Origin: Trichosphaerium sp. ATCC 40318
Taxonomy: Eukaryota > Discosea > Flabellinia > Trichosidae
DNA: 64,000 nucleotides
Assembly (NCBI GenBank): GCA_038496445.1
Contig: JALMLS010000564.1
Coordinates: forward strand, 372,001-436,000
Reading direction: 5' to 3'
The notes beneath the pieces are model-generated. The model saw nothing but the letters and a program-made list of their open reading frames with translations. It did no database searches and had not been told where the DNA came from. The number at the start of each line of letters is the position of its first letter. Position 1 is the first letter of the stretch. The position numbers were made by a program, and so were the translations under genes. Shown in pieces: positions 37,039 through 49,208 of the stretch.

Positions 37039-37953
37039 ATGTTTTCCTCCCTCAAACACGGCTTCAACTCTTTCTGCAGCATCTTTAAGAAGACCAAGCA
37101 GCAATCAAAGTACGTTATCGACGAAGATGTTCTCCTCGGTAAAGGCGGCTGCGGCATTGTCTACACTTGCACCGACACCGAGACGTGCGAAACCTACGCG
37201 ATGAAGGTAGTGAATAGAACTGGCCTCTCCAAAGCCGAAAACAAGATGGAACGCAACAGTCTCGTACGTGAAGCGAAGATACAACGCCTCACGACCTGCG
37301 ACAATATCATGCGGCCTGTAGAAGTTATACAAAAAGGTCCAAACGGCCCTGCTGTCATACTACCGCTTGCCAAATGCGACGCAGCCTCTCTTACAGCCAA
37401 CAAACCGCTGAAAATGGCTTCGGCAGCATACATCACCAAAGCTGTCCTACACGCGGTTTGCGAACTACAAGAAAAAGGTATCGTTCACCACGACATAAAA
37501 GCCGAGAATGTCATGATTATGCCTTGTGGTACGCCGAAACTCGCCGACTTTGGACATGCTGTTGGCGTACCAGAGCTAGAAACACTCGCATGTGGACTAG
37601 AAGGTACATCAGGTTTTGTAGACCCGAGAGCTCAACACGAAGGGTACTCTCCTACAGACGATACATTCTCCATTGGGCGTATGGTAATGGATCTAATGAT
37701 ACAACGGTGCATTACCTACAAACCGAAAGGGTTTGTAGACTCACCACAAAACGTTCAAGATCTTTGGATAAACAACAAGTTAATAGGTGAGACAATGATC
37801 TCACTAACTACCGATGATACACTCCTCGATTTTGTACGATGCTGTTCTGTACGCGGAACACAAGCAAAAGAACTTTTAGACCATCCTTTCATAAGAATGG
37901 CGCACAAGTCACCATCAAAGTTTTTAAATGCCATAAAAAAAACATGTAAATAA
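37039..37953 (+). CDS. intronless Ser/Thr-type protein kinase
   Basis: A 304-residue kinase in one exon. The glycine loop is LLGKGGCGIVY (about residues 32-42), the ATP-binding Lys is in YAMKVV, and the catalytic loop is VHHDIKAENVMI, with HHD in place of HRD but with the catalytic Asp, Lys and Asn kept. The metal-binding motif is ADFGHA. The usual APE is replaced by a VDPRA-like sequence after GTSGF. No other domain is present; the C terminus is basic. It lacks introns while nearly every neighbour has many, and its first third uses many C-ending codons. Retroposition or lateral (for example viral) origin is possible. Substrate unknown. Confidence 0.9.
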   Translation: MFSSLKHGFNSFCSIFKKTKQQSKYVIDEDVLLGKGGCGIVYTCTDTETCETYAMKVVNRTGLSKAENKMERNSLVREAKIQRLTTCDNIMRPVEVIQKGPNGPAVILPLAKCDAASLTANKPLKMASAAYITKAVLHAVCELQEKGIVHHDIKAENVMIMPCGTPKLADFGHAVGVPELETLACGLEGTSGFVDPRAQHEGYSPTDDTFSIGRMVMDLMIQRCITYKPKGFVDSPQNVQDLWINNKLIGETMISLTTDDTLLDFVRCCSVRGTQAKELLDHPFIRMAHKSPSKFLNAIKKTCK

Positions 37954-38314
37954 AAAAAAGTAAAAGAAATACCTGTCTCTCTGCAATGAAAGTATAATAA
38001 AGGTTTTAAGGATGTACTGTGATAGGACCTGGTGGCATTGGAGTCTATTCGAGCAACTTGCCTATAACGCTTAATTTAAGAAAAAAGTAAGAAAGCCAAG
38101 TTCCCGAAAACTCGCATTTTCTCGTGGTAATTCTACTTTAATGAGTAAAAAGATGACTCTTTTGTTAACTAATTGGGTTATGGTACAAACCATCAATGAG
38201 TTTTAGTATTCGGAATTGCAATAATGTAATGACAAGCAAACTTTTTGTTTGTAGCTATAGATTACACTATTTTATTCATTGTTTTTCTTTTTTTTTCGAA
38301 TTTTCAGAAAAGTT
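37954..38314. other. intergenic, converging 3' ends
   Basis: Spacer between the kinase stop and the transporter stop. A/T-rich; no gene seen. Confidence 0.5.
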
Positions 38315-40493
38315 CTATTTTACAAGAGATGTTGTTTCGTCTGCAATATCGCTCACAACTTGTTTCCGAGGTACAATGATAAGAATAATCAATGGAATAC
38401 TCAATAAAGCCACAGCTCCACCAAATCCTATACCAATCGCTACGCCAGAATACCCGAAATGTCCCGCCAAGGAAATCACAGCACCGCCTGCAAACTCACC
38501 TACAATTTTGTCAAAACGTGGACAAATCCATTATATTGCTATACCTATGAGTTGGCCAGCAGCTTGAACCATATTCAGAATACCAACATACAATCCGAGA
38601 TCTAAAGAAAAGCAAATTAAGCACCTACTCGATTTATCGAGATCTACATACCACTCTCAGCAACAGCCATGCCTATCAAAATAAAGGGCACTGAATTCTG
38701 TATTGCTTGAAAGAAAGAACCAAAGATAGCAACAAGAAAAGCCGACCACTTTGTGCGACAGTTTGGGAACAATACAACAAAGCTAGAGGCAGAAAGTGCG
38801 ACGTACGAAATAGCAAATAAAAGCTAGTAAAAATTAACACTTTTTCGGTTTAATACACGTGCCTTGTATCCCGTTATTTTTCTCATGTAGGGAACAGCCA
38901 AAGAGAATAATATACCAAAAGCACCTCCTACAGATAAAGCAAGAGAACCAAGACGAACACCAGCATCATAAGCCTCTTTACTATGTGTTCCAGCATCTGC
39001 CTTAAAACAAGTTAACCTCGCTTAGCTGTATGCTTATTAATGGTGTACTGAGGCATCTCCACCGTAGACGTCGGTTCCCACATAATCCTTTAAAGAGTGT
39101 TAAAGGGTTTGCATTTAGTTTACAGTGCGTACAGTGAAGTAAAACAAAACAGGAGAATTTGCAATATTGTTAAACAACCAATTAATAATAATCACAAGTG
39201 CGATATATTTTATCTTTACTAGCTTAGCCTAAAGGAAACAATAAAGCGTTAAAAGGTCTGTTTGGTTACCAATAAGATCTATTACATACTATTTGGTTTT
39301 TAACTTCCTTGAAGAGTTTTTTAGGCTCTTGGTGTTCGCTAACAAAAAAAATTCAGTGAAAACTCGAGTCTCAGTGAGACTTGTGTTTTTAAATTGCACT
39401 CGTACACTTTTGCCTCTCTCACAAATATTAATGTTGGAAGTATACCAACCTATATGCTGTGGTTAGCTAAGGGTATTCAACTTATATAAAAATATTGTAC
39501 CAACACCATAACAACTGTTATAATAAATAAGCCTTGGTAACCATGCTGTAAAAAACTAAACAACTTTTTCCAGTTAACATAGCCCAGACCAGTTGCGGCC
39601 AGATATGCAGCCGATGATAATGCAGATTGTACAGACATTCCCTTAATATTATATAAGTATAACATAGTATGGCCTTGTGGTCATTGCTTGTAAAAAAGGC
39701 AATATTTACATTGGTGTAATTTTTACAAACTCATTACCTTATTGACATTCGCTTCTCCTCTACATTTATCCAATGTAAGGGCCATCCCTGCGGCTTGTAC
39801 AACATTCATTCCAGTATTTGCTAACCATGAAGCTACGATAGCAAGTACTTGTGCAGCCTACAACTCAAAATTTTAACAATTTGTTTTTACAAAAAAAAAG
39901 CTTGCTGGAGGGCTTCAGGATTTTGTTTAAGACGTACAATAGACTCTTTGGCTACTGCATCTCCAATTGGTTGTGCTGCACCAAACTAAACGATTTTAGT
40001 TTATGTCCAATTTTGACTGCTGTTGCCGTTAACGTACTAGAATAACTCCAATCATACCTAAAATCAAACCTCCTATGATAAAGGGCTTCCTACGGCCTGT
40101 TCACACGCAATAAGAATCTATTGTAGCATTTTTGGGAATGTACCAATTTTCGATTTACATCCATCACTCCAACCGCCAATTACTGGCTGTATAAATGCAG
40201 GTGTAGGTCCAGACGCTAATGCGAACGCTTGTCATAAAAATGTCAGTTGAAGCTCTTTACCAAGTACATTACCTGTCCAAAACGGTGATAAACCCAATGA
40301 TTTGAACAATGGTGTAGCCTGCCAGAAATTTGTCAATTAAATGTGTCCTTGCTGGCTAGTGCACGCCTACCATGACGAAAAACGTTGCCCAGAAAAAGTT
40401 TATACCAAAATTGAAGCTGTTTAGAGCAGTTAGGCTCAAATACGATAGCTCTTTATCAATAACCTCAGGCTTCTCGTCATAGTTTAGTGACAT
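38315..40493 (-). CDS. SLC45/sucrose-transporter-like MFS protein
   Basis: Likely a proton-coupled sugar transporter of the GPH/SUC-SLC45 group of the major facilitator superfamily. It starts MSLNYDEKPEVIDKELSY at 40493, followed by the first helix FNFGINFFWATFFVMATPLF. The cytoplasmic loop motif is present: PVIGGWSDGCKSKIG, then GRRKPFIIGGLILGMIG, matching the family GRRRPF signature. Later helices include GLGYVNWKKLFSFLQHGYQG, NMVQAAGQLIGIAIQWI and GFGGAVALLSIPLIILIIVP. The end is DIADETTSLVK at TAG 38315-38317. At least ten short introns. Upstream exons beyond 40493 cannot be excluded. Substrate is inferred only from family. Confidence 0.75.
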
Positions 40494-40706
40494 ATCGTAC
40501 AAGCCGCCTAACAGCAATGTCAAAAGTCTATGCCACTTTCTTTTATTGACTTAAAAGTGACTTGCCAAAACCGTACATACGCCCAAACTATTAAAATAGC
40601 GCCTGTACACGTGCAGCGCAACAAATGTTTATTTTATACGGGTTTTACAAACTTTAAGGTTACAGTCAGCGTAGAAAAAAAGTGTTTTGATTGTTAGTGA
40701 CACATG

Positions 40707-41743
40707 TTATAGTTTTGACGTGTTGAAAGAAGGTAGAGGGAACCCAAGTAAATTTTGTAGCTTTATGAATGCTGGCTTGTGATTACGTATGCCTACTTTT
40801 ATAGTATGAATCCCTAAAGCACGTGCAGTCTTTAGATTAGCTTTAAGAAAAAAGTTAGATAAGTTAGTTTGCAATGTAGCATTTCTTTACCTCCTAGATC
40901 ATCTAAAGCATGTTAACCAAACAAGCACAAGATATAAACGTACCCAAAAATATACATTCATGTGGGTGAAGTCCAAGAGATTTGAGGGCTGTTTTGTACA
41001 GCCTATCATCGGGTTTATTTATCCCTTTGTAAAACATTAAATTAAGAGCTATTTTAAACCATATGTACCCTCTTTGTAAGACTCAACATAGACGTCAAAT
41101 AAACCAGCAAATGCCTCTTTGCTAATGCCATGCGATGCAGATCCAAACGCCATTTTTGGAGGTTCCCAATTATTCGTTATAGCAGCCGTACGAAGTCCAT
41201 TTGCTCTACAATGCAAATAAGATGCCTTGACTTATAGTTAATGTCTTACCTAATTTGTTTTATAGCAGCAACAACATCTTGACGAACTTGCTGCTTCTCA
41301 GCAAGGTCGAAGAACAACGATGGAGGAAGGGAGTGTCCAAGTTCTGTGCTTCCTAATAGCTCGTCAGCGCGCTTGTTGACTAAATCTTCTTACTAGCTGC
41401 GAATCTCTGTGCAAACTCATCACGTGAAAGCTCTCCTAGTGAGCATTCATAATGGAGAAAACAAGGTCTAAACTAACCACGCTCCAACATTGGCAGTAAT
41501 CCATACTTGTTGGATGTATCAAGCACCTTTAACATGTGAGTGGTAATGTCACCCTAAATAGTGTAATGCTTACCTTACTGATAAATAACGGCGACAGGTT
41601 GTGTGACTTCTCGTATTTGAACAGCTAAAACAAAATTAACACGAACGCAATGTTTTTTTCCATACCTCAGCCACTGGTGAATCTACCACTACGCCACCTA
41701 TATCAAAAAGCACCGCTTTGATGTCATTAACGGATTGAGCCAT
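40707..41743 (-). CDS. HAD-superfamily phosphatase, EPHX2/ACAD10 N-domain type
   Basis: It starts MAQSVNDIKAVLFDIGGVVV. Motif I is FDIGGVV: the nucleophile Asp is present, and Gly stands in place of the usual second motif-I Asp. Motif II is AAITNNWEPPK, motif III lies at NKPDDRLYKTALKSLG, and motif IV is CIFLDDLGGN followed by LKTARALGI. The order and wording match the HAD-IA hydrolases found as N-domains of soluble epoxide hydrolase and ACAD10. No second domain follows; the gene ends PSFNTSKL at TAA 40707-40709. Probably a cytosolic small-molecule phosphatase. It has several introns. Confidence 0.82.
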
Positions 41744-42054
41744 TTGGCACTTAGCAAATAGTGTACTGTAATGTTAGTTCGAATAGCTATAGAAGCTGTA
41801 CCACCTTGGGGCAATAGGACGTACCAGTTGGGCAGAAATGGTCAGGTCAACGCTAATAAAACCAAAATTATAGCTTATTCTACTCTCAACGCAATATTAT
41901 ACGCTTTGCGTTGTATTTGTAGCGTAAAAGGGCACAGTATTTGACACAGCAAACAAAAGTGATTACAATGCTTAACACGCATGGCAAGGATTAGGAGATA
42001 TGCTGTAAAGTCGCGTGAACTAAGCCTCGGTTAGCTACATTATTTTTATTGAAA
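41744..42054. promoter_or_regulatory. divergent intergenic region
   Basis: Roughly 310 bp between the start codons of the HAD phosphatase and the first DDWY-repeat gene must hold both promoters. No clear motif is seen. Confidence 0.35.
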
Positions 42055-43185
42055 ATGCTAACTCTGCGTTTAGAGCAAGTTAGTCTCGGAAAGAGACTGC
42101 AATCAAATAATCCGTACGGAATATGGGCGCACGAAGAACATCGTAAAGGCATGTTCGAGAAAATGGGTCAAGCACTTGGCGTTAAAGTTCTCGATGACTG
42201 GTACAAAATAAGTGCGCGTACGCACTTGTACGGCGTTGGTGGTGGCCGGTTACTACACATGTACGTTATTTTTGTTGAACAGATTTTGTTTGTAATTGTG
42301 TAACGCTTTTTTCAGCTACAATGACTCTGTTGCCAATGCCGTGCAGGAGCTTTACCCATACTATGACTGGGATAATTACTTGTTCCCGTACGCACTTTCA
42401 TAATGGACTTGTAGCTGAAACAGTATGTAGACACGCTCCGCGAAGGCATTGGGATGACTTGGATAACCAAAGAGCGATGATGGATAAAATAGGAAAGGTA
42501 AAATGACAATGACATTTTGACACATGTCATCTTTTTTCTTATGTTTTTTTGACGTTTTTCTTTTATACAGAATTTGAAGGTTAAGATACTAGACGATTGG
42601 GAAAGAGTAAGTTATGATGAAGCTATTGAACATGGTTTAAAAGGGATTTATAACAAGTACGACTAGTGTTGAGGTTCGAAACAATCTTGACTAATGTTAT
42701 AGGTACTCTCATTCCAAATCAAAAATATTGCAAGCGTGTTACCCTCACTGGCATTTTGCGTACATGTCTAAATATATCCACTTGAATCTTAAGTATAAAT
42801 AGGCCTCCAATAGAAAGAAAACCAAGAACATTCTGGCAAGCACCATCTAACCAAATAGCGTTTATGAAAGAAGTAGAAAAGCGATTTAAATGTACGAATA
42901 ATGCTACTTTTTGGAGTCGTATGAGTACAAGACAGTTGATAAACCTGGGAGCAAGTGGAGCTCTTCCTTTTTTATCAGATATGTTGACGTCAAGATTTCC
43001 ATCTGTAAATTGGCATAGTTTGCTTAAAAGCAGAAAAAAGAAATCAAGACAAAGGTAAAGAAATCACGTTTACTTTTTTCAAATAACTTGTCAACCTAAT
43101 TAATGGCATTCCTCATTTTAGGCACTTGATTTCCTGTGCAACTGGCCTGTTTCCACTAAGACAGAGCTATATTGAACTAATGTAA
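42055..43185 (+). CDS. DDWY-repeat protein without nuclease domain
   Basis: Three copies of a module of about 65 residues are visible. Copy 1: IWAHEEHRKGMFEKMGQAL, GVKVLDDWYKIS, then GGGRLLH, YNDSVANAVQELYPYYDWDN. Copy 2: HWDDLDNQRAMMDKIGK, LKVKILDDWERVS, then YSHSKSKILQACYPHWHF. Copy 3 is diverged: FWQAPSNQIAFMKEVEKRF, ending TSRFPSVNWHSLL followed by a basic RKKKSRQR. The last exon reads HLISCATGLFPLRQSYIELM. At least five introns, with GTACGT and GTACGC donors. The module is shared with the gene at 52107-54425. I know of no function for it; no catalytic domain is seen. It may be a truncated paralogue of that gene. Confidence 0.65.
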
Positions 43186-43352
43186 ATAAAACATAGACCA
43201 CACTTGTAAATAACGAAGAGTATGTACAAGTACATTCGTGTAACTTGTTGTCTATCAATCTAAGCGCATTTGCAAAAAAGTATCGCTTAATTGCTGTTTA
43301 AGAAGTTGTACAACACCACAAAAGCAATAAATCGACTATATAACTTGTGTGA

Positions 43353-45159
43353 ATGATCCCAGCGTCGCTCAAAACGTACTGTAAGCAAAAAAACGTTATA
43401 ACCGTATTGTAGTTCCTTTGATGCCTCTCAATTCTTACAAGAGAGTGTATATGACCCTTCTACGGTCAACGCACTCGTACAGGAGGTATTTAAAGATTAT
43501 TATTTTTTATGACATCGAAAGCATGCTCATTGTATTATACTACGCCTAACATTACACCAACTCACGTTTCAACGAACGTTTTTTTTTATGAAAACTAATT
43601 CGCGAGCTTCAATTTAGATTGGCTTTATTTTCCCTGATAAACTGACAAAGGATATACGAACAGCGCTACTAGCATTTGACTTGAGTACGCTAAAAAAAAA
43701 CCACACAAGAGTTAACGCACGAGGTAGATAAAGAAAAAGCAATAGATGCTTTGCTCAGTGGCATTTCATTCACTCCAAACAATAACCCCGTAAGTTGTCT
43801 TTATCGGCACTCAATCACTAACGCCGCCCAGCCACCTAGACCTTTCGCACCTCAAGAACCTCCTGAACAAAAACAAAACGACTATGAATACAGTGTAGAG
43901 CCCAAAGAGCAGAAATCCCCAAAAATGCCTCAATTTCGTGTGGATGAATATGGAGGTAGCGAAGGAGAGGATGAAGCATCAATGAAGCTCATAGAACAAA
44001 TGCTACGTGAAGAACAAGAGCGTCATAATAAAGAGCACGTGAAATATATTTGATTGCCTCGCTCAGAGGCATGAGTTTTACTTTGAGCTTACAAGTATCT
44101 TTAGACTTGAAAAAAAGAAAGAAGAAGATGCCCTCACTTCATTATTAATATCACAACTTGAACGTGAAGAAGAATTGTTAAAACAGTAAGTTGTTGATCG
44201 GAGCATTATCATTTCGTTGGTTTATCTTAGAGTCTTTTTAGAAAAAAGGAGAAGGAGAATGAAGCACTTCTCAAAAACATGTTGCAGAGTGAGTACAAGG
44301 AGAAACAAGAGCAACTCGAAAACAAGACTTACGAGGTATGTGACTCGGGTCAGGGTTTCTCAAACAACGCCTTAACCTTACTCTTATTGATAGTGCTTTA
44401 TATGCTTCGATGAATATAAAATAGGTGATATGTACACGCTCGACGAGTGTCACCATCGATTTTGTTGGGAGGTACAAATAACCCAACTTCATTTTTATTT
44501 CATTTAGTCACTAACACGTGAGGTAGTGCATGCGATCTTTCTTTAATACACGTATTACAAATAATGCAGTAGAGGATATTCGCTGCCCAGCATGTAATAG
44601 AAATGTGGACTATAAAGAAGTAAAGGAAGTAGTAGACGAACAGCAATTTCTAAAGTATGAAAGATTTTTGCTTGAAAGAACTCTATCAAAAGACCCAAAT
44701 GTTCGATGGTGTCCTAAACCTGGTTGTGGAAACGCTATGATTGGATCAGAAGATAATCCAATGATGGTTTGTTCAAGCCATACATGTCAATTTACTTTTT
44801 GCTTTAATTGCCGCGAAGAATGGCACGCTGATGTCACGTGTAATCAAGTACGTAACAAAGAAATACATATTTTTGCTCATGCCTTGTAGTATCAAGAATG
44901 GAAGAAAGAGAACGCTGAAGCAGATCAACGGTTTGATGCGTGGGCACAACAAAATACAAAACCGTGTCCGAGATGCAAGGCGAATATTGAAAAGAATGGT
45001 GGATGGTAAGTAACTTGTTTTCAGTGGTTTTTTTTGGCTTTAACACTTTGTAGCAATCACATGACTTGTCGCGCATGTAAATACCAATTCTGCTGGTTAT
45101 GCATGGCTCTATATAAGAGCGACCATTGGAAAAAAAGCAAATGTAAGCAATACTCGTAA
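43353..45159 (+). CDS. RBR-type E3 ubiquitin ligase
   Basis: An RBR ligase accepts ubiquitin on a RING2 Cys before passing it to substrate. The N-terminal part is helical (FDASQFLQESVYDPSTVNAL; then IGFIFPDKLTKDIRTALLAF) and then acidic and charged, with a coiled-coil-like stretch near 43990-44330. RING1 reads CFICFDEYKIGDMYTLDECHH, then RFCWE. The IBR domain has IRCPACNRNVDYKEV, VRWCPKPGCGNAMIG and FTFCFNCREEWHADVTCNQ. RING2 has KPCPRCKANIEKNGG, then NHMTCRACKYQFCWLCM; the catalytic Cys is the one in HMTC. The protein ends soon after (KKSKCKQYS), without an Ariadne domain, which suggests the RNF14 or ARA54-like group. The stop lies 61 bp from that of the converging phosphatase gene. Confidence 0.88.
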
Positions 45160-45220
45160 AACTGTAAAAAAGAAAAGAAAGTAAACCTCTGGTTCCTTGT
45201 GCGAGCAAAAAAAATATAAT

Positions 45221-47406
45221 TTACTTCATTTCCTTGAGTACAGCATCATCGTAAACGACGGCGATTTTACCGGTAATCTTACCAGCTGGCAAACCATGTT
45301 TGCGCAATAGAACACTGAAGTCAGAAGCTTCAGGATCAACGAGACCGTGCAAAGAAATTACACCACGACCAATAAGATCATTCTTGGTCAACTTATCTTC
45401 ATCCCAAGCTTCGACTTGCATGTGCTGGGTCTCTAAGAATTCCTTGTGTGGAATGTAAGGAATCAAGTCTGTAAGTCATATTAGTAATTGGCCGCAAGGA
45501 ATTGTTGAGATGAAAACTACATACCAAGTGTTTGCTTGAATTTGGCTTTGCCAGGAATGTTCCTTAAAGCTTTTGTCTTATCCTTTTCCATAAAAGTAGA
45601 TCCCTTTCTGATAACGATGTATGGGTCTGCGCCCTTTTCCAAGCCCTATCAAGAACAATGAATAAAAATGATTTGACGAAGTAATGAAACAACGTACAGA
45701 AATTTCAAGGTCGCTGATGACGATCTTGCAATGTTTGGATTTCTCTTGTGGTACAAATGGTAGGAGAATATCAATATCAAAAGCAGCGTGGACAGGAGAG
45801 TGATCAGAGGTGATCATCTCGTGAGTACAGCCATACAATGTCTGTTTGATATTGCAAGAAGGCCAGCTAGTCCACAATACTCTGTCGCACCAAGATGGGA
45901 CACGGTTTCGGTCCTCGGTGTAGTCAACGCTATTAGATATTTAGAAATTTAAAGAAGTAAGGAGAACTTGTGCGTACTGAGGCTTGTTAGGCTCAAATTT
46001 GTAGGTTGGTCTAAACTGGTGTACTGGACCTTCGTTAAAGCCGTAGAATACCTTGTTGGCTTTCATTTGGTTGACTAATTGGTCAATTTTGTAGAGCTTC
46101 TCTAGTTTACCGTCCTTGATGTCTTTGCATACATCTACGCGAGATTCGCTATCAATGCGGTAGTTCAAGTCACCCATCCAGAATAAATGACGGAAAGCAG
46201 AGCACACATCTGGGTTCTCGCTGACAGTCTTCTTGGTGCCTTGTAGGGTGTAAGTTAAAGTGCTTGAGCGCATGTATTGGAGTTTAAAAGTGTGTACCGA
46301 GTTTTATGTTATCAATAATTTCGCATACATCCTCATTACGCTCTTCAATCATCTCTTGGTGAGCGGCAAGATGACTGTTGATAAAACAGAACGAGTTACC
46401 CTTGTATAGGAAAGAGACGCCAACACCACCCTTGTTACCCAACATACTACCGATACCTGCCATCAAAGTTAGTAAATAATCGATTGGAATCAAACTGTAG
46501 TGAACAAAAAGCCGTTTCGATAACGTACCAGTAGCTTCGGAGGAGTAGGTAATACCAGATATGTATTTGCGAAGTTCTTTGCGAATGTAGACCGATAGTC
46601 TGATTTGCCACATAGTCACAAAGTGAACAAGGACGTATTTATCACCCATATGTTTGGTGAGTGTACCATCCCAATCATCTTTGCATGATTTGAAGCCCTT
46701 TCTGAGCTAGCGTTAGTTTACGGTTATTTTTTGGGCGAACTCATGTACCTTGCGTCATATTTGCACTCTTGGCAGCCCACGACGTAAACATCGTATTTGC
46801 CGAGTGGAATCCAGGTGCTGAAGTCCTCTGGAGGAGGTGCATTACCAACATTCCAAGTACCTTTAGTATTTAGCGTTAGTAGAAGTAAGGAGTGACATAA
46901 ACTACTCCGTAGAGAATCTGGGTTAATGCGTACCAATGAACACTTTTAGGGTCTCGTAACGCTTCTTTGGATCGTATTTTGGGTCTTTTGTGGCTTCAAT
47001 GTAGTGAAGGAGGTACAAGAACTGATTTCGCACAGCGTTTGATTTAAACGCGATGTCGAGTTTATGTTCCTTACCCTAGACAAGTGTTAGAGGGAAACAT
47101 AGCGTTTGTGGAACCTTTTTCTGTTCGGCCGAAAAAAGTACTTACGTCATCAGCTACAGCGCGGATCTTGAGGTCTTTGTCGTCATCGAGGCTAGGCTCA
47201 ATGTCCTTAACATCAGAAACGTTGTATGTCCTCTTGAACTTGGTACATGCTTTGCTGTTGTCATATTAGCGGCAATCTACGTAAGAAGGGTAAACGTACT
47301 CTTTGCACGCTCTGAATGTTCCGGCGCTAACGTCAAATTTGAAGTAGCGTTTTTCATTCAAGCCGAGGCTTCCTGGTACTGGGAGTGGTTCAAAACGAGC
47401 GGCCAT
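45221..47406 (-). CDS. inositol polyphosphate 5-phosphatase with PH and C2 regions
   Basis: It removes the 5-phosphate of phosphoinositides or inositol phosphates at membranes. It starts MAARFEPLPVPGSLGLNEKR. An N-terminal PH-like domain (RYFKFDV, KIRAVADD, then IAFKSNAVRNQFLYLLHYIE) precedes the catalytic domain: IGTWNVGNAPPP, VVGCQECKYDAR, SMLGNKGGVGVSF, FINSHLAAHQE, FWMGDLNYRID, VPSWCDRVLW, and TSDHSPVHAAF. These include the expected catalytic Asp, Asn and His residues. A C-terminal C2-like domain follows (ADPYIVIRKGS, VEAWDEDKLTKNDLIG) and ends VYDDAVLKEMK. The order PH-5-phosphatase-C2 resembles a reduced SHIP/plant 5PTase. Multiple introns. Confidence 0.92.
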
Positions 47407-47847
47407 GTTGGTGTCAAGTTAAAAAAAAAGATTAAGGTCCGCAGGAGTCATCGGAGATTTCTCGATTAGGAAGTAGGTTTATCGCGCAATGACCCGAACG
47501 CTATTCATTCAAACCAACCACGGCCAGAAAGATTAACTGGATGGCTATCAATTGGAATGTTTAGTGATAAAGAAACTGCCTATTTCAGTGTATGCCGCTA
47601 TAACCGCCTAGAAAAGGTCTGATAACGCGTAAAACACGAAATTTATTCGGAACAGAACGCGAACGGTACAAAAAATTTTCCTGAAGGTGATTGACAATGC
47701 GTGTCAGATAGAATGGCGTATTTATACTCAGAAACATAATTGGCGCCACAAACAATACAACTACAATACAAGGAAGCTAGCTGAAAAGTCAAGCACTTTC
47801 TACTTTTGATTGAAAAAAAAGAAATCATAGTCACCAGCAAATACTTC
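47407..47847. promoter_or_regulatory. divergent intergenic region
   Basis: About 440 bp between the start codons of the 5-phosphatase and the KAR5-like gene. No convincing exon, motif or RNA gene is visible. Confidence 0.35.
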
Positions 47848-49041
47848 ATGATGAAGCTTATCGTACTTTTCTTTTCAGCTTTCATGATCTCGCACGTAGT
47901 ATCTCATAAACGTGCAACAACTGAAACTGAATGTAAGCTCCAGAGCCTACGTGTACGGTGAAACAGTTATCAATCAATCTAATCACTCTTAAATTAGTCG
48001 CTTAACATAGCCACATTGTCTGGTGTTCCCAACGACCTACTGCCTAAACTTGCCTTTGCATACTCAAATTGCCTCTTCCTTGCACTTGGTAGATCAGACT
48101 TAAGTGCAAAATGTAGGGCTGGGCAGTGGTCAGGTTGTGCTGGAACACCAAACAAGGAGCAAAGTGGGACATATATGAAAACATTAAATCACATTGGTAC
48201 CACAAAATAGTAGAGAACTGACACAAACTTACTCATAACAAGATGACTTGTCTTGGCTTGATCGTATGATTCTAATACAAAGTACTCAAACAAAGGTTCA
48301 AGATGAAGCACGTGGTGCACAACAGCATCTAGAACACTTGCATGATTATCTAATGACGGAACAAACGCGATTGTTACAGAAAATTAAAGAGCACCCAGAA
48401 GGAGGTAGCGTGGAAGAAGTAGAAAAGCTCTTGGTACCAACAAAGAAACTAAAACTAAAAATCATTCTTACAAGTTTTACAGGATGGTGTCACTGGTATC
48501 GCGTCTAAATGGCATTCGTCAATAGGATGGGTACGCTTGTATATTGGATATATTACTAATGCACTTGCAGGTTGAGAAAGCTCTATCTAGCATAGAAACA
48601 ACAAGATCAAACATGGTTCTTACTCTATTCTTATTTTGTCAAATTATTTATGGAATACTGTGGGCACTGGTACAATAGACGTAATTAATATCCGTCTAAT
48701 ATCTACTTATAGATTGGAACACACTTCCTTCATAGTATGAAATACGATACTTTTGGATTCAAAGTAGTATTTGGCATGTACTTTACGTTTGTTGTGTTGA
48801 TTGTTCTATTGTTTGACATGAGCAAAATGGACATGTCTCTACTTCACCAGAGAAGTGTATATGTTGTTCTGGTACATTCTACGTTACTCTAATGTATTAA
48901 TCTTACTTTTCATAGGTGTCAGCTGTACTGTCGCTTATAGTGCCAGCTTACAATGGAGAGAAACTTTGGTTAGCACAATTAGCACATGAAGACAGTGTAG
49001 ACAATGATTTTAAAACTCTTATGGAGCTATGTGATACCTGA
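47848..49041 (+). CDS. secretory-pathway membrane protein, possible KAR5/GEX1/Brambleberry
   Basis: It starts MMKLIVLFFSAFMISHVVS, a signal peptide. A Cys-containing domain follows: LAFAYSNCLFLALGRS, KCRAGQWSGC, then TYMKTLNHI. This spacing (NC...GR...C...C) recalls the N-terminal domain of KAR5/GEX1/Brambleberry, nuclear-envelope proteins of karyogamy. The middle is coiled coil (IQSTQTKVQDEARGAQQHL, then LMTEQTRLLQKI). Three or so membrane segments close the protein: MVLTLFLFCQIIYGILWAL, FGMYFTFVVLIVLLFDM, VLVSAVLSLIVPAY; the tail ends LMELCDT. The order signal, Cys domain, coiled coil, C-terminal membrane helices is that of the KAR5 family. The resemblance is by eye only. About six introns. 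Confidence 0.5.
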
Positions 49042-49208
49042 TTCTCAATAAATACTCGATTATTTAAAGTTCGTAACCTTTGTTAATACATTAATTAGTT
49101 GTTTACGAGGCTAGTTGTTGACCAATGGTTGTGTTAAGATTAAAGTGGCGAAATTTTAGTTTTATTCCTGCCATCTTTGTCATGTTCTGAAGAGATCTTT
49201 TGGTCTTG

